In this document: positions 51,781 to 60,010 of the stretch, piece after piece
How the letters are laid out: every line of letters begins with the position of its first letter
Numbering within the stretch: position 1 is the first letter of the stretch
Source: Sphingomonas immobilis
Lineage (GTDB): Bacteria > Pseudomonadota > Alphaproteobacteria > Sphingomonadales > Sphingomonadaceae
DNA length: 64,000 bases
Assembly (NCBI RefSeq): GCF_030580995.1
Contig: NZ_JAUQSZ010000001.1
Span: 62,001 to 126,000 of the forward strand
Reading direction: 5' to 3'
The notes under the pieces: generated by a model
Databases searched by the model: none
What the model was told of the DNA's origin: nothing
Seen by the model: the letters and a program-made list of their open reading frames with translations, nothing else
Program-made: the position numbers and the translations under genes

Positions 51781-53274
51781 TTAGAAGCCCATTCTGATCT
51801 GCTTGATCTCGGTGAACGCTTCGACGCCGACCCGGCCGTTCTCGCGCCCGTATCCGGACTGTTTGTAGCCGCCGAACGGCATCGGACCTTCTCCGCCGCC
51901 GCCGTTCACCACCACCAGGCCCGCCTCGATCTTGCGCGAAAGACGGTGGACGGTTCCCAGGTCAGTGCTCCAGATCTTGGACGAGAGGCCGTAGCTCGTA
52001 TCGTTGAGGAGTGCCGCCAGATCGTCCAGCGCGATATCCTCGGCGAAGGCCTGCGCGGCGATCACCGGCGCGAACACCTCTTCCTGCATCACCCGCATAT
52101 CGAGGCTCACGTCCGCAAGGAGCGTGGGTTCGTAGAAAAAACCCTTCCCCTGGCACCGCGCGGCACCGCGGATGACGCGCGCGCCCTGCGCCACGCTGTC
52201 ATCGACGATGCTCTCCGCACGCAGCCGCTGCTTTTCGGAGATCATCGGGCCCATCGCGGTCGCGGGATCATGCCCCGGCCCGAGCCTGGCATGATCCATC
52301 AGATCGCGGATACGGACGAGGAGCGGGTCAAAGACCGAAGCCTGTACGAACAGCCGGGTTCCGGCGGCGCAATATTGCCCGCTCTTGAAGAGGATTTCCC
52401 GGGTGATCGATGCCGCCGCCTTGTCGAGATCGGCATCCGCGAACACCACGATGGGCGATTTGCCGCCAAGCTCCAGAATCACGCGCTTGAGATTGGTCTT
52501 GCCCGAAGCCTGGAGGATCGCCTTGCCGACCGCCGTGGACCCTGTGAAGCTGATCATATTGACGTCGGGATGATCCGCCAGCGCCTGGCCTGCGATATGG
52601 CCATGCCCCGTCACGATATTGACGACGCCGTCGGGGAAGCCGACCTGCTTGGCGATCTCACCCAGGCGCAGCGCCGTAAGCGGCGCCAGTTCCGCGGGCT
52701 TGACCACGACGGTGCAGCCGGCGGCAAGTGCCGGCGACAGTTTCTGGACCATCATCAGGAAGGGCGCATTCCACGGCGTGATCACGCCGACGACGCCGAC
52801 GGGTTCGCGTGTCCAGTAGCCGAGCCCCTGCGTGCCGCTCGTGGTCATCGGCACGCCGCCCTCCAGCTTGGTGGCCCAGCCGGCATTCTCGCGCAGAAAT
52901 TGCTGCGCCATGGCGATGTCGCCGTTCCTTACCGAAGCGAGCGTGTTGCCGGTGTCGAGCGATTCCAGCAGCGCCAGCGTATCGATCTCGGCCTCGATCG
53001 CGGCGGCGAAGGCATGAAGCAGTCCGGCGCGGCGGGCGGCCGGCATGGCCGGCCAGGGTCCGGCACGAAAGGCGCGCCGTGCAGCGGCGACGGCGCGATC
53101 GACATCGGCCGCGCTCGCCGCCGCGATCGTCGTCAAGGGCTCGCCGGTGGACGGGTCATCGACCGTGATCGTCTCGTTGCCGTCCGACGTCACCCACGCG
53201 CCGTCGATGTAGAGTTCGAACGTGCGGGAAGCGAGACTGGCCTTCAGGCCGTCGACCGAGGGCGCTGCGGACAT
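51781..53274 (-). CDS. NAD(P)+-dependent aldehyde dehydrogenase
   Basis: The 497-residue ALDH shows the cofactor/oxyanion Asn in VITPWNAPF near 160, the general base in LELGGKSPIVVF near 260, the catalytic Cys in SGQYCAAGTRLFV near 295, and PFGGYKQSGYGRE near the end. Its partner is the ThDP enzyme: the stop of that gene and this start form TAATG. The pair recalls benzoylformate decarboxylase with benzaldehyde dehydrogenase, so the substrate may be the aldehyde released by decarboxylation. Confidence 0.94.
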   Translation of the reverse strand: MSAAPSVDGLKASLASRTFELYIDGAWVTSDGNETITVDDPSTGEPLTTIAAASAADVDRAVAAARRAFRAGPWPAMPAARRAGLLHAFAAAIEAEIDTLALLESLDTGNTLASVRNGDIAMAQQFLRENAGWATKLEGGVPMTTSGTQGLGYWTREPVGVVGVITPWNAPFLMMVQKLSPALAAGCTVVVKPAELAPLTALRLGEIAKQVGFPDGVVNIVTGHGHIAGQALADHPDVNMISFTGSTAVGKAILQASGKTNLKRVILELGGKSPIVVFADADLDKAAASITREILFKSGQYCAAGTRLFVQASVFDPLLVRIRDLMDHARLGPGHDPATAMGPMISEKQRLRAESIVDDSVAQGARVIRGAARCQGKGFFYEPTLLADVSLDMRVMQEEVFAPVIAAQAFAEDIALDDLAALLNDTSYGLSSKIWSTDLGTVHRLSRKIEAGLVVVNGGGGEGPMPFGGYKQSGYGRENGRVGVEAFTEIKQIRMGF

Positions 53275-54983
53275 TATTTCTCCAGGGTCAGATGCAGGAT
53301 GGCGGAACGGCCGTCGCGACAACTCGCCAGGCCAGCCCTGAGCGCAGGCAGCAGATCCGGAAGTTCCCGAACGGAAAGGCCGGTCATTCCGAACAGCCCG
53401 GCCAGGCCGTGATATTCGAATCCCGCGATCGCGTTGCCGAAGCCTGCACCGGTCCTGGCAAGCGCGCCGTGCGGATAGTGGAAGTTGGTCACGCCGCCGC
53501 GCATCGCCCGGTATCCGGCGTTGTCGAAAACGACGAAGAGTACGGGCGCATCGAGATCGCGCGCTGCGCCCAGCGCCTGAACCACCGGATTGTAGAGGAA
53601 ACCGCCGTCACCCATCAGGCACACGACGGGTTGGCCGGGCCGGGCGAGCTTGGCCCCGATCGCCAGGCCCATTCCCTGGCCGAGCCCGCCCGGCGCACGC
53701 TGAAAGCTGAGCGCCGACCCGATCGGCAGATGATGCCGGAGCGTTCCGTAATGGGTGACCGTCTCGTCGATCCAGATGGTGTCGGGCGTCGCGATCTCCC
53801 GCAGCGCCGCCGCGATCGACAAAGCCGTCAGGTCGCCTGATCGCACCGCCTCATCGCGCTCGGTGGCGAGCCGGTCTTCCCGTTCGCGGTGGACCTTCGC
53901 CCAACGCGCGGCGCGTGCATCGCGATCGGCCGGTTTTTCGGCGGCGGCGGTCAATGCGTCGAGCGTCAGCGCGACGTCCCCCTCCAGGTGCAGATCGGCA
54001 TGGAGGCGCTGATAGTTCATCGCCGGCTTGTGAAGCGCCTCGCCGATCGCGACGATCTTCGCCTTGGCCGGGCGTTTATGCGGCGGCGACCAGGGCGTGC
54101 GTGGAGATACGAGGAGCACCAGATCGGCATCCGCCAGCGCCGAATAGTCGCCGAAACCACCCTGATAGAGCGGGTGAGCGGTCGGAAAGTTCGCATATGT
54201 GGCGCTGCGGCCCATCAGCACCGGCATCGCCTGCGCTTCGGCAAGGCGGATGAGGGCGTCCCACGCCCCGATGTGCCGGCCGGAGCTTTCGACGACGAGC
54301 ACCGGATTGCGGGCTTCCGCGAGCATCGCCGCGACCGCGGCGATGGCCGCGTCGCCCGGCCGCACCGGCGATGGTGGCGGCACCGTGCCGCCAGCGGCAT
54401 CGAGATCATGGCTGGCGTGGAGATGTTCGACAGGCAATCCGAGGAATACCGGCCCCTGCGGTGTCGACCGCGCCAGTTCGCCCGCCCGCAGCAGCGCGCC
54501 CGTCAAGGTCGCCGCGCTCGCCACGCTGCGCGACAGTTTCACGAAGGGCGCCGCGATGCGTTCCGGGCTGCCCGAGAGATAGCCGTACCATTGCGGTTCC
54601 ACCGCAATCCCGGGATCCTCGCCGAAGCTGACCGACTCGCCGGATGCCACGACCATCGGCACCTCCATCTGCACGGCGGTCATCAGTCCCAGACTGCCCT
54701 GGAGGACGCCGACCGTGGAGTGGAGCAGCACCGCGTTCAGCTGGCCCGACTGCAACGTATGTCCCATCGCGATATCGACGGCCAGCGTCTCGTGCCAGAC
54801 GTCGAGAAGGCGCGGGGCGTCGCGCCCTTCTTCCGCGCGGCGCGCCAGTGCCTCCCACAAGGCGCTCCATTCGGAGCCGGGCGACGAGAGCATGAGATCG
54901 ATACCAAGCCGCTCGAAAGCGCAAAGGAGGGCCTCTCCGCCATCGGCGCGGCGGCCGGTGCCGTGGTCTGTGATAGTCTCCAT
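53274..54983 (-). CDS. ThDP-dependent decarboxylase, benzoylformate-decarboxylase-like
   Basis: The 569-residue enzyme has the three domains of the POX/AHAS superfamily. The cofactor Glu is in WHETLAVDIAMGH near 65 and the ThDP/Mg motif is GDGGFLYN to FDNAGY near 455-485. Residues that mark benzoylformate decarboxylase appear in place: Ser in SPGSEW near 36, His in LLHSTVG near 90 and a His in SPPHKRP near 310. It probably decarboxylates an aryl or alicyclic 2-oxo acid to an aldehyde for the coupled ALDH. Acyloin or diketone cleavage (IolD-like) is an alternative. Confidence 0.85.
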   Translation of the reverse strand: METITDHGTGRRADGGEALLCAFERLGIDLMLSSPGSEWSALWEALARRAEEGRDAPRLLDVWHETLAVDIAMGHTLQSGQLNAVLLHSTVGVLQGSLGLMTAVQMEVPMVVASGESVSFGEDPGIAVEPQWYGYLSGSPERIAAPFVKLSRSVASAATLTGALLRAGELARSTPQGPVFLGLPVEHLHASHDLDAAGGTVPPPSPVRPGDAAIAAVAAMLAEARNPVLVVESSGRHIGAWDALIRLAEAQAMPVLMGRSATYANFPTAHPLYQGGFGDYSALADADLVLLVSPRTPWSPPHKRPAKAKIVAIGEALHKPAMNYQRLHADLHLEGDVALTLDALTAAAEKPADRDARAARWAKVHREREDRLATERDEAVRSGDLTALSIAAALREIATPDTIWIDETVTHYGTLRHHLPIGSALSFQRAPGGLGQGMGLAIGAKLARPGQPVVCLMGDGGFLYNPVVQALGAARDLDAPVLFVVFDNAGYRAMRGGVTNFHYPHGALARTGAGFGNAIAGFEYHGLAGLFGMTGLSVRELPDLLPALRAGLASCRDGRSAILHLTLEK

Positions 54984-55032
54984 GAAAGCTGTCTAGGCCG
55001 TCGCGGCGAACGGCTCCACCGCGCGAACATTA

Positions 55033-55048
55033 TTCCGTTGTCGCGGAA
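55033..55048. promoter_or_regulatory. MarR-type palindrome, copy B (ThDP enzyme / SDR divergent promoter)
   Basis: TTCCGT-TGTC-GCGGAA has one mismatch between arms. It sits in the 126-bp divergent gap, where one bound dimer could control both the ThDP-ALDH and the SDR-GlcG-GMC operons. Confidence 0.7.
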
Positions 55049-55109
55049 GTTCCGTTCACGCTTGGGCCGGGGAAGGCGCCGCGTCTAACGGTTTTGCGGG
55101 AGGCAAATG

Positions 55110-55874
55110 ATGTCCGACTTCGCAGGCAAATGCGCAATCGTCACCGGGGCGGCCGACGGCCCCAAGGCTGCGCTGGGCGCAACCTTCGCGCGAACTCTGG
55201 CCGCGGCCGGCGCTTCCGTGCTCGTCGTTGACCGCTTGGACGTGGAGCCCACGGTCGCATCGATCAAGGAGGGCGGGGGATCGGCGGAAGGCTATCGCTG
55301 CGATCTGGCCGAACCGTCGGCCGCGATCGACGCGGCGAACGCGGCCGTCCGGCACTTCGGCCGCGTCGATATTCTGGTCAACAACGCTGCCCTCGGATCG
55401 AACATCCCACCTGTCGGCATGGGGGATATTCCCATCGAGCTTTGGGATCAGATGATGGCCGTGAACGTACGCGGCACGATGCTCGCCGTTCGGGCGGTCG
55501 CGCCCATCATGGCCAGGCAAGGCTATGGCAAGATCGTCAACCTCGGCTCTCCCATGCGGATCACGGGTGCCGCGATGCGACTCCACTATGCCGCTACCAA
55601 AGGTGCCATTCACGCCATGACCCGCAGCATGGCGCGCGAACTTGGCGGAGACGGTATCCGGGTGAACACGCTGACGCCCGGACTGCCCGGAACGGCGTTC
55701 AATCTGGAGCGCATGTCCGCCGAAATGGAGGCCGGGCTCCTCGGCGGCAGATCGATTCACGAGCATATCACCGCATCCCAGATCGCAGACGTGCTGCTGT
55801 TTCTCGCCTCGCCGCGGAGCGATGCGATCACCGGCCAGGAACTGCTCGTCGACAACGGAGGATCATTTTTATGA
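55110..55874 (+). CDS. Short-chain dehydrogenase/reductase
   Basis: The 254-residue SDR has the cofactor region AIVTGAADGPKAALGATFARTL near residue 9 (glycine pattern looser than usual), NNAALGS near 87, the catalytic Ser in VNLGSPMRIT near 147, and YAATKGAIHAM with Tyr and Lys near 160. The C-terminus LLVDNGGSFL is typical. GGGAGG favours ATG 55110 over ATG 55107. It begins the operon SDR-GlcG-GMC and overlaps the next gene by four bases. Confidence 0.9.
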   Translation: MSDFAGKCAIVTGAADGPKAALGATFARTLAAAGASVLVVDRLDVEPTVASIKEGGGSAEGYRCDLAEPSAAIDAANAAVRHFGRVDILVNNAALGSNIPPVGMGDIPIELWDQMMAVNVRGTMLAVRAVAPIMARQGYGKIVNLGSPMRITGAAMRLHYAATKGAIHAMTRSMARELGGDGIRVNTLTPGLPGTAFNLERMSAEMEAGLLGGRSIHEHITASQIADVLLFLASPRSDAITGQELLVDNGGSFL

Positions 55875-56308
55875 CGCTGACGCTGAACGACGCCGACCGG
55901 ATTGCCGATGGCTGTATCGCGAAGGCGCGGGAGCTTGGGCTGCAGCCGCTCACCGTCGTGATTCTCGACGCGGGGGCCCATTACCTCGTTCTCAAACGAG
56001 AGGATGGCGCCGGCTTCCTCCGGCACCAGATGGCGCATGCGAAAGCCTTCGGCGCGCTCGGCTTCGGCAAGGGAACGCGCTTCTTCGCCGAACAAAGCGC
56101 CCGAAATCCCCAGGTCGTCGCCAACATGATCGCTGCGATCGACGGGGAACTCTTTCCGTCGCCCGGCGGCGTGCTGGTGCTCGACGCGGAAGGCCGCGTG
56201 GCCGGTGCGATCGGCGTCTCGGGGGATCTCGGCGACCGGGACGAGGCGGCCGCGCTCGGGGGCATCGAAGCGGCGGGATTTGCGGCGGCGACCGGCGGTT
56301 CGGCGTGA
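55871..56308 (+). CDS. GlcG/HbpS-family small protein
   Basis: The 145-residue protein is a single GlcG/HbpS (DUF336) domain with the family features GLQPLTVVILDAGAHYLVLKRED and PSPGGVLVLDAEGRVAGAIGVSGDLGDRDE. Some members bind heme or cobalamin-like ligands; others are encoded with alcohol-oxidising enzymes and their role is unclear. Here both ends overlap neighbours (ATGA with the SDR, GTGA with the GMC enzyme), suggesting a role as partner or chaperone of the GMC oxidoreductase. No signal peptide is seen. Confidence 0.87.
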   Translation: MTLTLNDADRIADGCIAKARELGLQPLTVVILDAGAHYLVLKREDGAGFLRHQMAHAKAFGALGFGKGTRFFAEQSARNPQVVANMIAAIDGELFPSPGGVLVLDAEGRVAGAIGVSGDLGDRDEAAALGGIEAAGFAAATGGSA

Positions 56309-57891
56309 GCGCATGGGACTATGTGATCGTCGGCGCAGGGTCGGCCGGCTGCGTCCTTGCCGCTCGTCTCAGCGAGGACGCGGACGTTCGTGTCCTGCTG
56401 CTCGAAGCCGGAGCCTGGGACCGCGATCCGATGATCCGTCTGCCATTGGGCTTCGGCATGCTCCATGGCGCACGCAAGCACGATTGGGGATATGACAGCG
56501 AGCCGGACCCGGCGCTCGAGGGGCGCGTAACGCCGGTGCAGCGCGGAAAGGTCGTTGGTGGCTCATCATCAACCAACGCCATGAATTTCGTGCGAGGTCA
56601 TCATAGCGACTTCGATCGCTGGGCAGCCAGCGGCGCCGAGGGGTGGAGCTTCGCCGACGTCCTTCCCTATTTCCGAAAGCTTGAGAGCTTCGAAGATGGC
56701 GGCGATGCGTGGCGCGGCGGTTCCGGGCCTCTTCGCGTCACGCGGTCCAAATGGCGCGATCCGCTGAATGACGCTGTGTTCGAAGCCGCGGCGCGCCTCG
56801 GATACCCGTCGACGCCCGATTTCAACGGCGCCGAACAGCGGGGCTTCTCGGTCCAGCAATTGTCCCTTGCCGGAGGACGGCGGCAGAGCGCCGCGACGGC
56901 CTGGCTCTTGCCTGCCCGAAAACGGCCGAACCTCGAAATCCGCACCGGAGTGCTGGTCGAGCGGATCTGCTTCGACGGGCGCCGCGCGACCGGCGTCCGT
57001 TTCCGCCATCGCGGTGCTGAGATAACGGCCTCGGCCAACAGGGAAATCATCGTCTCGGCTGGCGCGATCGCTTCGCCCCAACTCCTGTTGCGCTCCGGCG
57101 TCGGCGACGCCGACGACCTTCGCGCCATCGGCATTTCGCCGCAGATCGATGCGCCGGAGGTTGGGCGAAACCTGCGCGATCATCCCTCCGCGGGGGTGCG
57201 CTATGTCCGTGCGAAACCGGGGCCGTTCCAGGCACTCATGAGGCTCGATCGTCTCGCGCCGGCGATGGCCCGTGCCATGTTGTTCGGGACGGGCCCGGCA
57301 GCGGCGATTCCGGGCGGCATTTCCGGTTTCATCAGCACGGCGGGGCAGGGGGTTCCCGACGTTCAGATCCTCTATTCGCCCACTTCGTTCGATGCGGCGC
57401 CCTGGTTGCCGCCGTTCCGCCATGCCTTCCGCGACACGTTCTCGATGAGGGCGGTGCTCCTGCGCCCGGAAACGACCGGCCGCATCCTGCTGCGCGACGC
57501 CGATCCCTCCAGCAAGCCGCGCATCCAGTTGAAAGCCTTTGCCCACGACTGGGAAATGGAGACGCTCGGCCGCGGCGTTTCGGCAGTTCTGGACCTTTGC
57601 GAAGCCCCGGAGCTTGCGCCCTTCCGCGGCGATCGCATCCTGCCCGCGGCTCGACCGGAGAGCCGCGAGGATATGAACGCCTTCCTGCGCCGCACCGCAT
57701 TCGCGCTCGATCATCCGGCCTGCACCTGCGCGATCGGCAAGGTGGTGGACTCCTCGCTCCGGGTTATCGGTGCCGAGAATTTGCGGGTGATCGACGCGTC
57801 CGTCATGCCCGATCTCGTCGGCGGCAACATCAACGCGGCGGTGCTGATGATCGCGGAGCGCGGTGCCGACCTGATCAAGGCAGGCGGTTGA
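56305..57891 (+). CDS. GMC-family FAD-dependent oxidoreductase
   Basis: The 528-residue flavoenzyme shows the ADP-binding motif YVIVGAGSAGCVLAARLSED at residues 6-25, signature 1 RGKVVGGSSSTNAMNFVRGH near 85, signature 2 SAGAIASPQLLLRSGVGDADD near 255, and the C-terminal catalytic segment ALDHPACTCAIGKVVD with VGGNINAAVLMIAERGADLI. It probably oxidises a primary or benzylic alcohol. GTG 56305 overlaps the GlcG-like stop. Only nine bases separate its end from the convergent Rieske gene. It is clearly distinct from the GMC enzyme at 36.4 kb. Confidence 0.92.
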   Translation: MSAWDYVIVGAGSAGCVLAARLSEDADVRVLLLEAGAWDRDPMIRLPLGFGMLHGARKHDWGYDSEPDPALEGRVTPVQRGKVVGGSSSTNAMNFVRGHHSDFDRWAASGAEGWSFADVLPYFRKLESFEDGGDAWRGGSGPLRVTRSKWRDPLNDAVFEAAARLGYPSTPDFNGAEQRGFSVQQLSLAGGRRQSAATAWLLPARKRPNLEIRTGVLVERICFDGRRATGVRFRHRGAEITASANREIIVSAGAIASPQLLLRSGVGDADDLRAIGISPQIDAPEVGRNLRDHPSAGVRYVRAKPGPFQALMRLDRLAPAMARAMLFGTGPAAAIPGGISGFISTAGQGVPDVQILYSPTSFDAAPWLPPFRHAFRDTFSMRAVLLRPETTGRILLRDADPSSKPRIQLKAFAHDWEMETLGRGVSAVLDLCEAPELAPFRGDRILPAARPESREDMNAFLRRTAFALDHPACTCAIGKVVDSSLRVIGAENLRVIDASVMPDLVGGNINAAVLMIAERGADLIKAGG

Positions 57892-57900
57892 CCGCAGCGG

Positions 57901-58941
57901 CTAGGCGGCCTCAGTCGCGCCGCGCTCCTCGTCGAGCTTCCGCTTGAGAATGCGGCGGGCCATGACGGCACCGGCATCCACGGAAAGGATGAGCGGCCGC
58001 ATTTCCCAGAAATCCCGATCGCCGATTTCGCGCTGAATGGCTTCGACCATCGGAAAGTCTTCCTCGGTAAAGGCCTTCTTGCCGCCCTCGTACAGCGTGC
58101 GATCCACCGTTTCGTCGTCCTTGCGAAAGGCACGGCTGAGCGCGGTGAAATAGTGCGTGCTCTTCTCCGTCTCCGGCGTCAGGAGGTGCAGGCCTTCCAG
58201 GATGTCGGCGTTTTCGCGATTGGCGCCGGCCGTCGCGAACGCGATCTGCTGCTGGATCTGGCCTGGTGCGCGCCAGATGCTCGTCATCCAGTGATCGACC
58301 TTGGCGTTCCTGTACCAGGGCATGACCTCCTGAAACAGCGGCGGTGCTTCACCGCCGGGAGCGTCCAGTTCATAGACAACGTCATCCCCGATGCGTTTGA
58401 CCTTCCTTTCCGACTGGATAATCGCGCGACTGCCCAGCGAGGAGCCATGGAGGTAGGCGGTGTGCCCGAGATCGAGCAGATTGTCCGCGACCAGCTCGTA
58501 ATTGGATTCCGTGTGCAAGTACCGGCGAATGGTCTTCAGCTCGGGATTGAACACATTGCCATAGTCGGGGATCAGCGAGGGGTCGGCCAGCGCCGGATCG
58601 CCCATCCAGATCCATTGCATGCCAAAGCGCTCGGCAAGCGGCCAGGGTTTGAGGTGCGCGTTCGGCGCGATCTTGCCGTCGCCGTGGGGGTTGAAGATAC
58701 AGCGCCCGGCATAGTCGAATTCGAGGCCGTGATAGCCACACTGAATCGTGCCGTCCTTCACGACGCCGCGATCGAACGGGGCAAAGCGATGCGGGCAGCG
58801 ATTGGGCAGCGCCGTCACCGTGTCATCAGCGTCCCGCAACAGCATGACGGCGTGGCCGAGAATGCGCCGGTAGAGCGGCTCGCCGGCCAGAATTTCGTCG
58901 TTCCAGGCCGCCGCGTACCAACGGTGCAACAGGAAAGTCAT
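57901..58941 (-). CDS. Rieske non-heme iron oxygenase, vanillate O-demethylase (VanA)-like
   Basis: The oxygenase of about 346 residues has the Rieske motif CPHRFAPFDRG...IQCGYHG near residues 47-70 and the mononuclear iron site DNLLDLGHTAYLHGS near 165. The N-terminus MTFLLHRWYAAAWNDEI matches VanA and dicamba O-demethylase oxygenases. ATG 58941 follows GGAG by six bases; ATG 58968, which abuts the amidohydrolase stop, is an alternative. It may O-demethylate or hydroxylate a methoxy-aromatic acid. No VanB-like reductase is encoded in this window. Confidence 0.9.
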   Translation of the reverse strand: MTFLLHRWYAAAWNDEILAGEPLYRRILGHAVMLLRDADDTVTALPNRCPHRFAPFDRGVVKDGTIQCGYHGLEFDYAGRCIFNPHGDGKIAPNAHLKPWPLAERFGMQWIWMGDPALADPSLIPDYGNVFNPELKTIRRYLHTESNYELVADNLLDLGHTAYLHGSSLGSRAIIQSERKVKRIGDDVVYELDAPGGEAPPLFQEVMPWYRNAKVDHWMTSIWRAPGQIQQQIAFATAGANRENADILEGLHLLTPETEKSTHYFTALSRAFRKDDETVDRTLYEGGKKAFTEEDFPMVEAIQREIGDRDFWEMRPLILSVDAGAVMARRILKRKLDEERGATEAA

Positions 58942-58967
58942 CGGCATCTCCGGGGCCAAGTGGCCCA

Positions 58968-59921
58968 TTACAGCTTCAGGATCCGGGCGGCATTTTCATA
59001 CGCGACCGCTCTTTTGACGCTTTCCCCGATCGGGGCCGTCTCCAGGAATTCGGCCGAACGTTCCGAAGACTCGAACGGGTAATCCACCGAGAACATCACG
59101 CGGTCGGCGCCCATCGAGTCGATCGAACACACCAGCGGCGGATGCGCGTTGACCCCCGATGTCGTCACCATGATGTTGCGGCGAATGTATTCGGACGGCG
59201 TCAGCGGCAATCGCTGCGTGCCGGGTCGAACCGCGTACCGGCTGTCAAGCCGGGACAGCAGGAAGGGCAGTGCTTCGCCCATATGGCCGAGAATGACGGT
59301 AAGGCCCGGAAATTCCTCGAACACGCCGCCGTAGACCAGTCGCAGGGCGTGGCCGCCCGTCTCGTTCATCCAGCCCCAGCTCGCCCCTTTCATCCAGGGA
59401 TAGCCTTCGAAGACCGCGGGCGTGCCGAGCATGTCGCCCGGGTGAATATATATCGGATAGCCGAGGTGCTGCACCCGCGCCCAGAAGGGGCGGTATTCCG
59501 CCGCATCCAGATAGCGTCCTTGCGTATGCCCGTTGACGAGGGCGCCGCGGAATCCGAGATCGCCGATCGTTCTGTCGAGTTCGCGGATCGCGGCACCCGG
59601 CGATTGCATCGGCAGGTGTGCGAAACCCAGGAAGCGATCCGGCGCAAAGGCGATGTGCGCCGCCAGATCGTCGTTTGCGCGCCGGGCGAGTTCGATCGCG
59701 GCGTCCGCGCCGATGGCGGACTGGGCACCCGGCGCGGTGAGCGACAGGACCATGCGTTCGATCCCCGCGCGATCCATTTCGGCCAGCCGGTGCTCGCCGA
59801 TCTCGCCCATCCGTGCGTGAATGTGCGCAAAGAAACCCGGATCGAGCCGGCTTTCCATCGCCTCGATGTCGTTCGGCAACCAGGGCAATGAGAAATGCTC
59901 TTCGAGCGCGATCTTACGCAT
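58968..59921 (-). CDS. Amidohydrolase-2 family decarboxylase, gamma-resorcylate decarboxylase-like
   Basis: The 317-residue TIM-barrel enzyme follows gamma-resorcylate (2,6-dihydroxybenzoate) decarboxylase throughout as I recall it. The Glu-x-His metal motif ALEEHFSLP is at the N-terminus, PDRFLGFAHLPMQSP near 113, IYIHPGDM near 160 with a metal His, and FSVDYPFESSE near 282 with the catalytic Asp. Such enzymes remove a ring carboxylate ortho to a hydroxyl. Palindrome copy C lies 71 bp upstream, so it and the Rieske gene probably form their own MarR-controlled transcript. Confidence 0.9.
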   Translation of the reverse strand: MRKIALEEHFSLPWLPNDIEAMESRLDPGFFAHIHARMGEIGEHRLAEMDRAGIERMVLSLTAPGAQSAIGADAAIELARRANDDLAAHIAFAPDRFLGFAHLPMQSPGAAIRELDRTIGDLGFRGALVNGHTQGRYLDAAEYRPFWARVQHLGYPIYIHPGDMLGTPAVFEGYPWMKGASWGWMNETGGHALRLVYGGVFEEFPGLTVILGHMGEALPFLLSRLDSRYAVRPGTQRLPLTPSEYIRRNIMVTTSGVNAHPPLVCSIDSMGADRVMFSVDYPFESSERSAEFLETAPIGESVKRAVAYENAARILKL

Positions 59922-59991
59922 GAATTCGACTCTCTGATATCACCCCGGCAACTGGATCGGCTCTCGCCGCCGATCAATGACGAGGCGTCGT

Positions 59992-60007
59992 TTCCGCCAA
60001 GTCGGAA
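59992..60007. promoter_or_regulatory. MarR-type palindrome, copy C (decarboxylase/Rieske promoter)
   Basis: TTCCGC-CAAG-TCGGAA has one mismatch between arms. It lies between the MFS stop and the amidohydrolase start on the minus strand, giving the last two genes of this gene row an internal promoter. Confidence 0.65.
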
Positions 60008-60010
60008 AAA

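Noticed and set aside
53274..54983. Acetolactate synthase (IlvB) identity for the ThDP enzyme
   Set aside because: No IlvN-like small subunit is adjacent, and Ser/His positions fit benzoylformate decarboxylase better.
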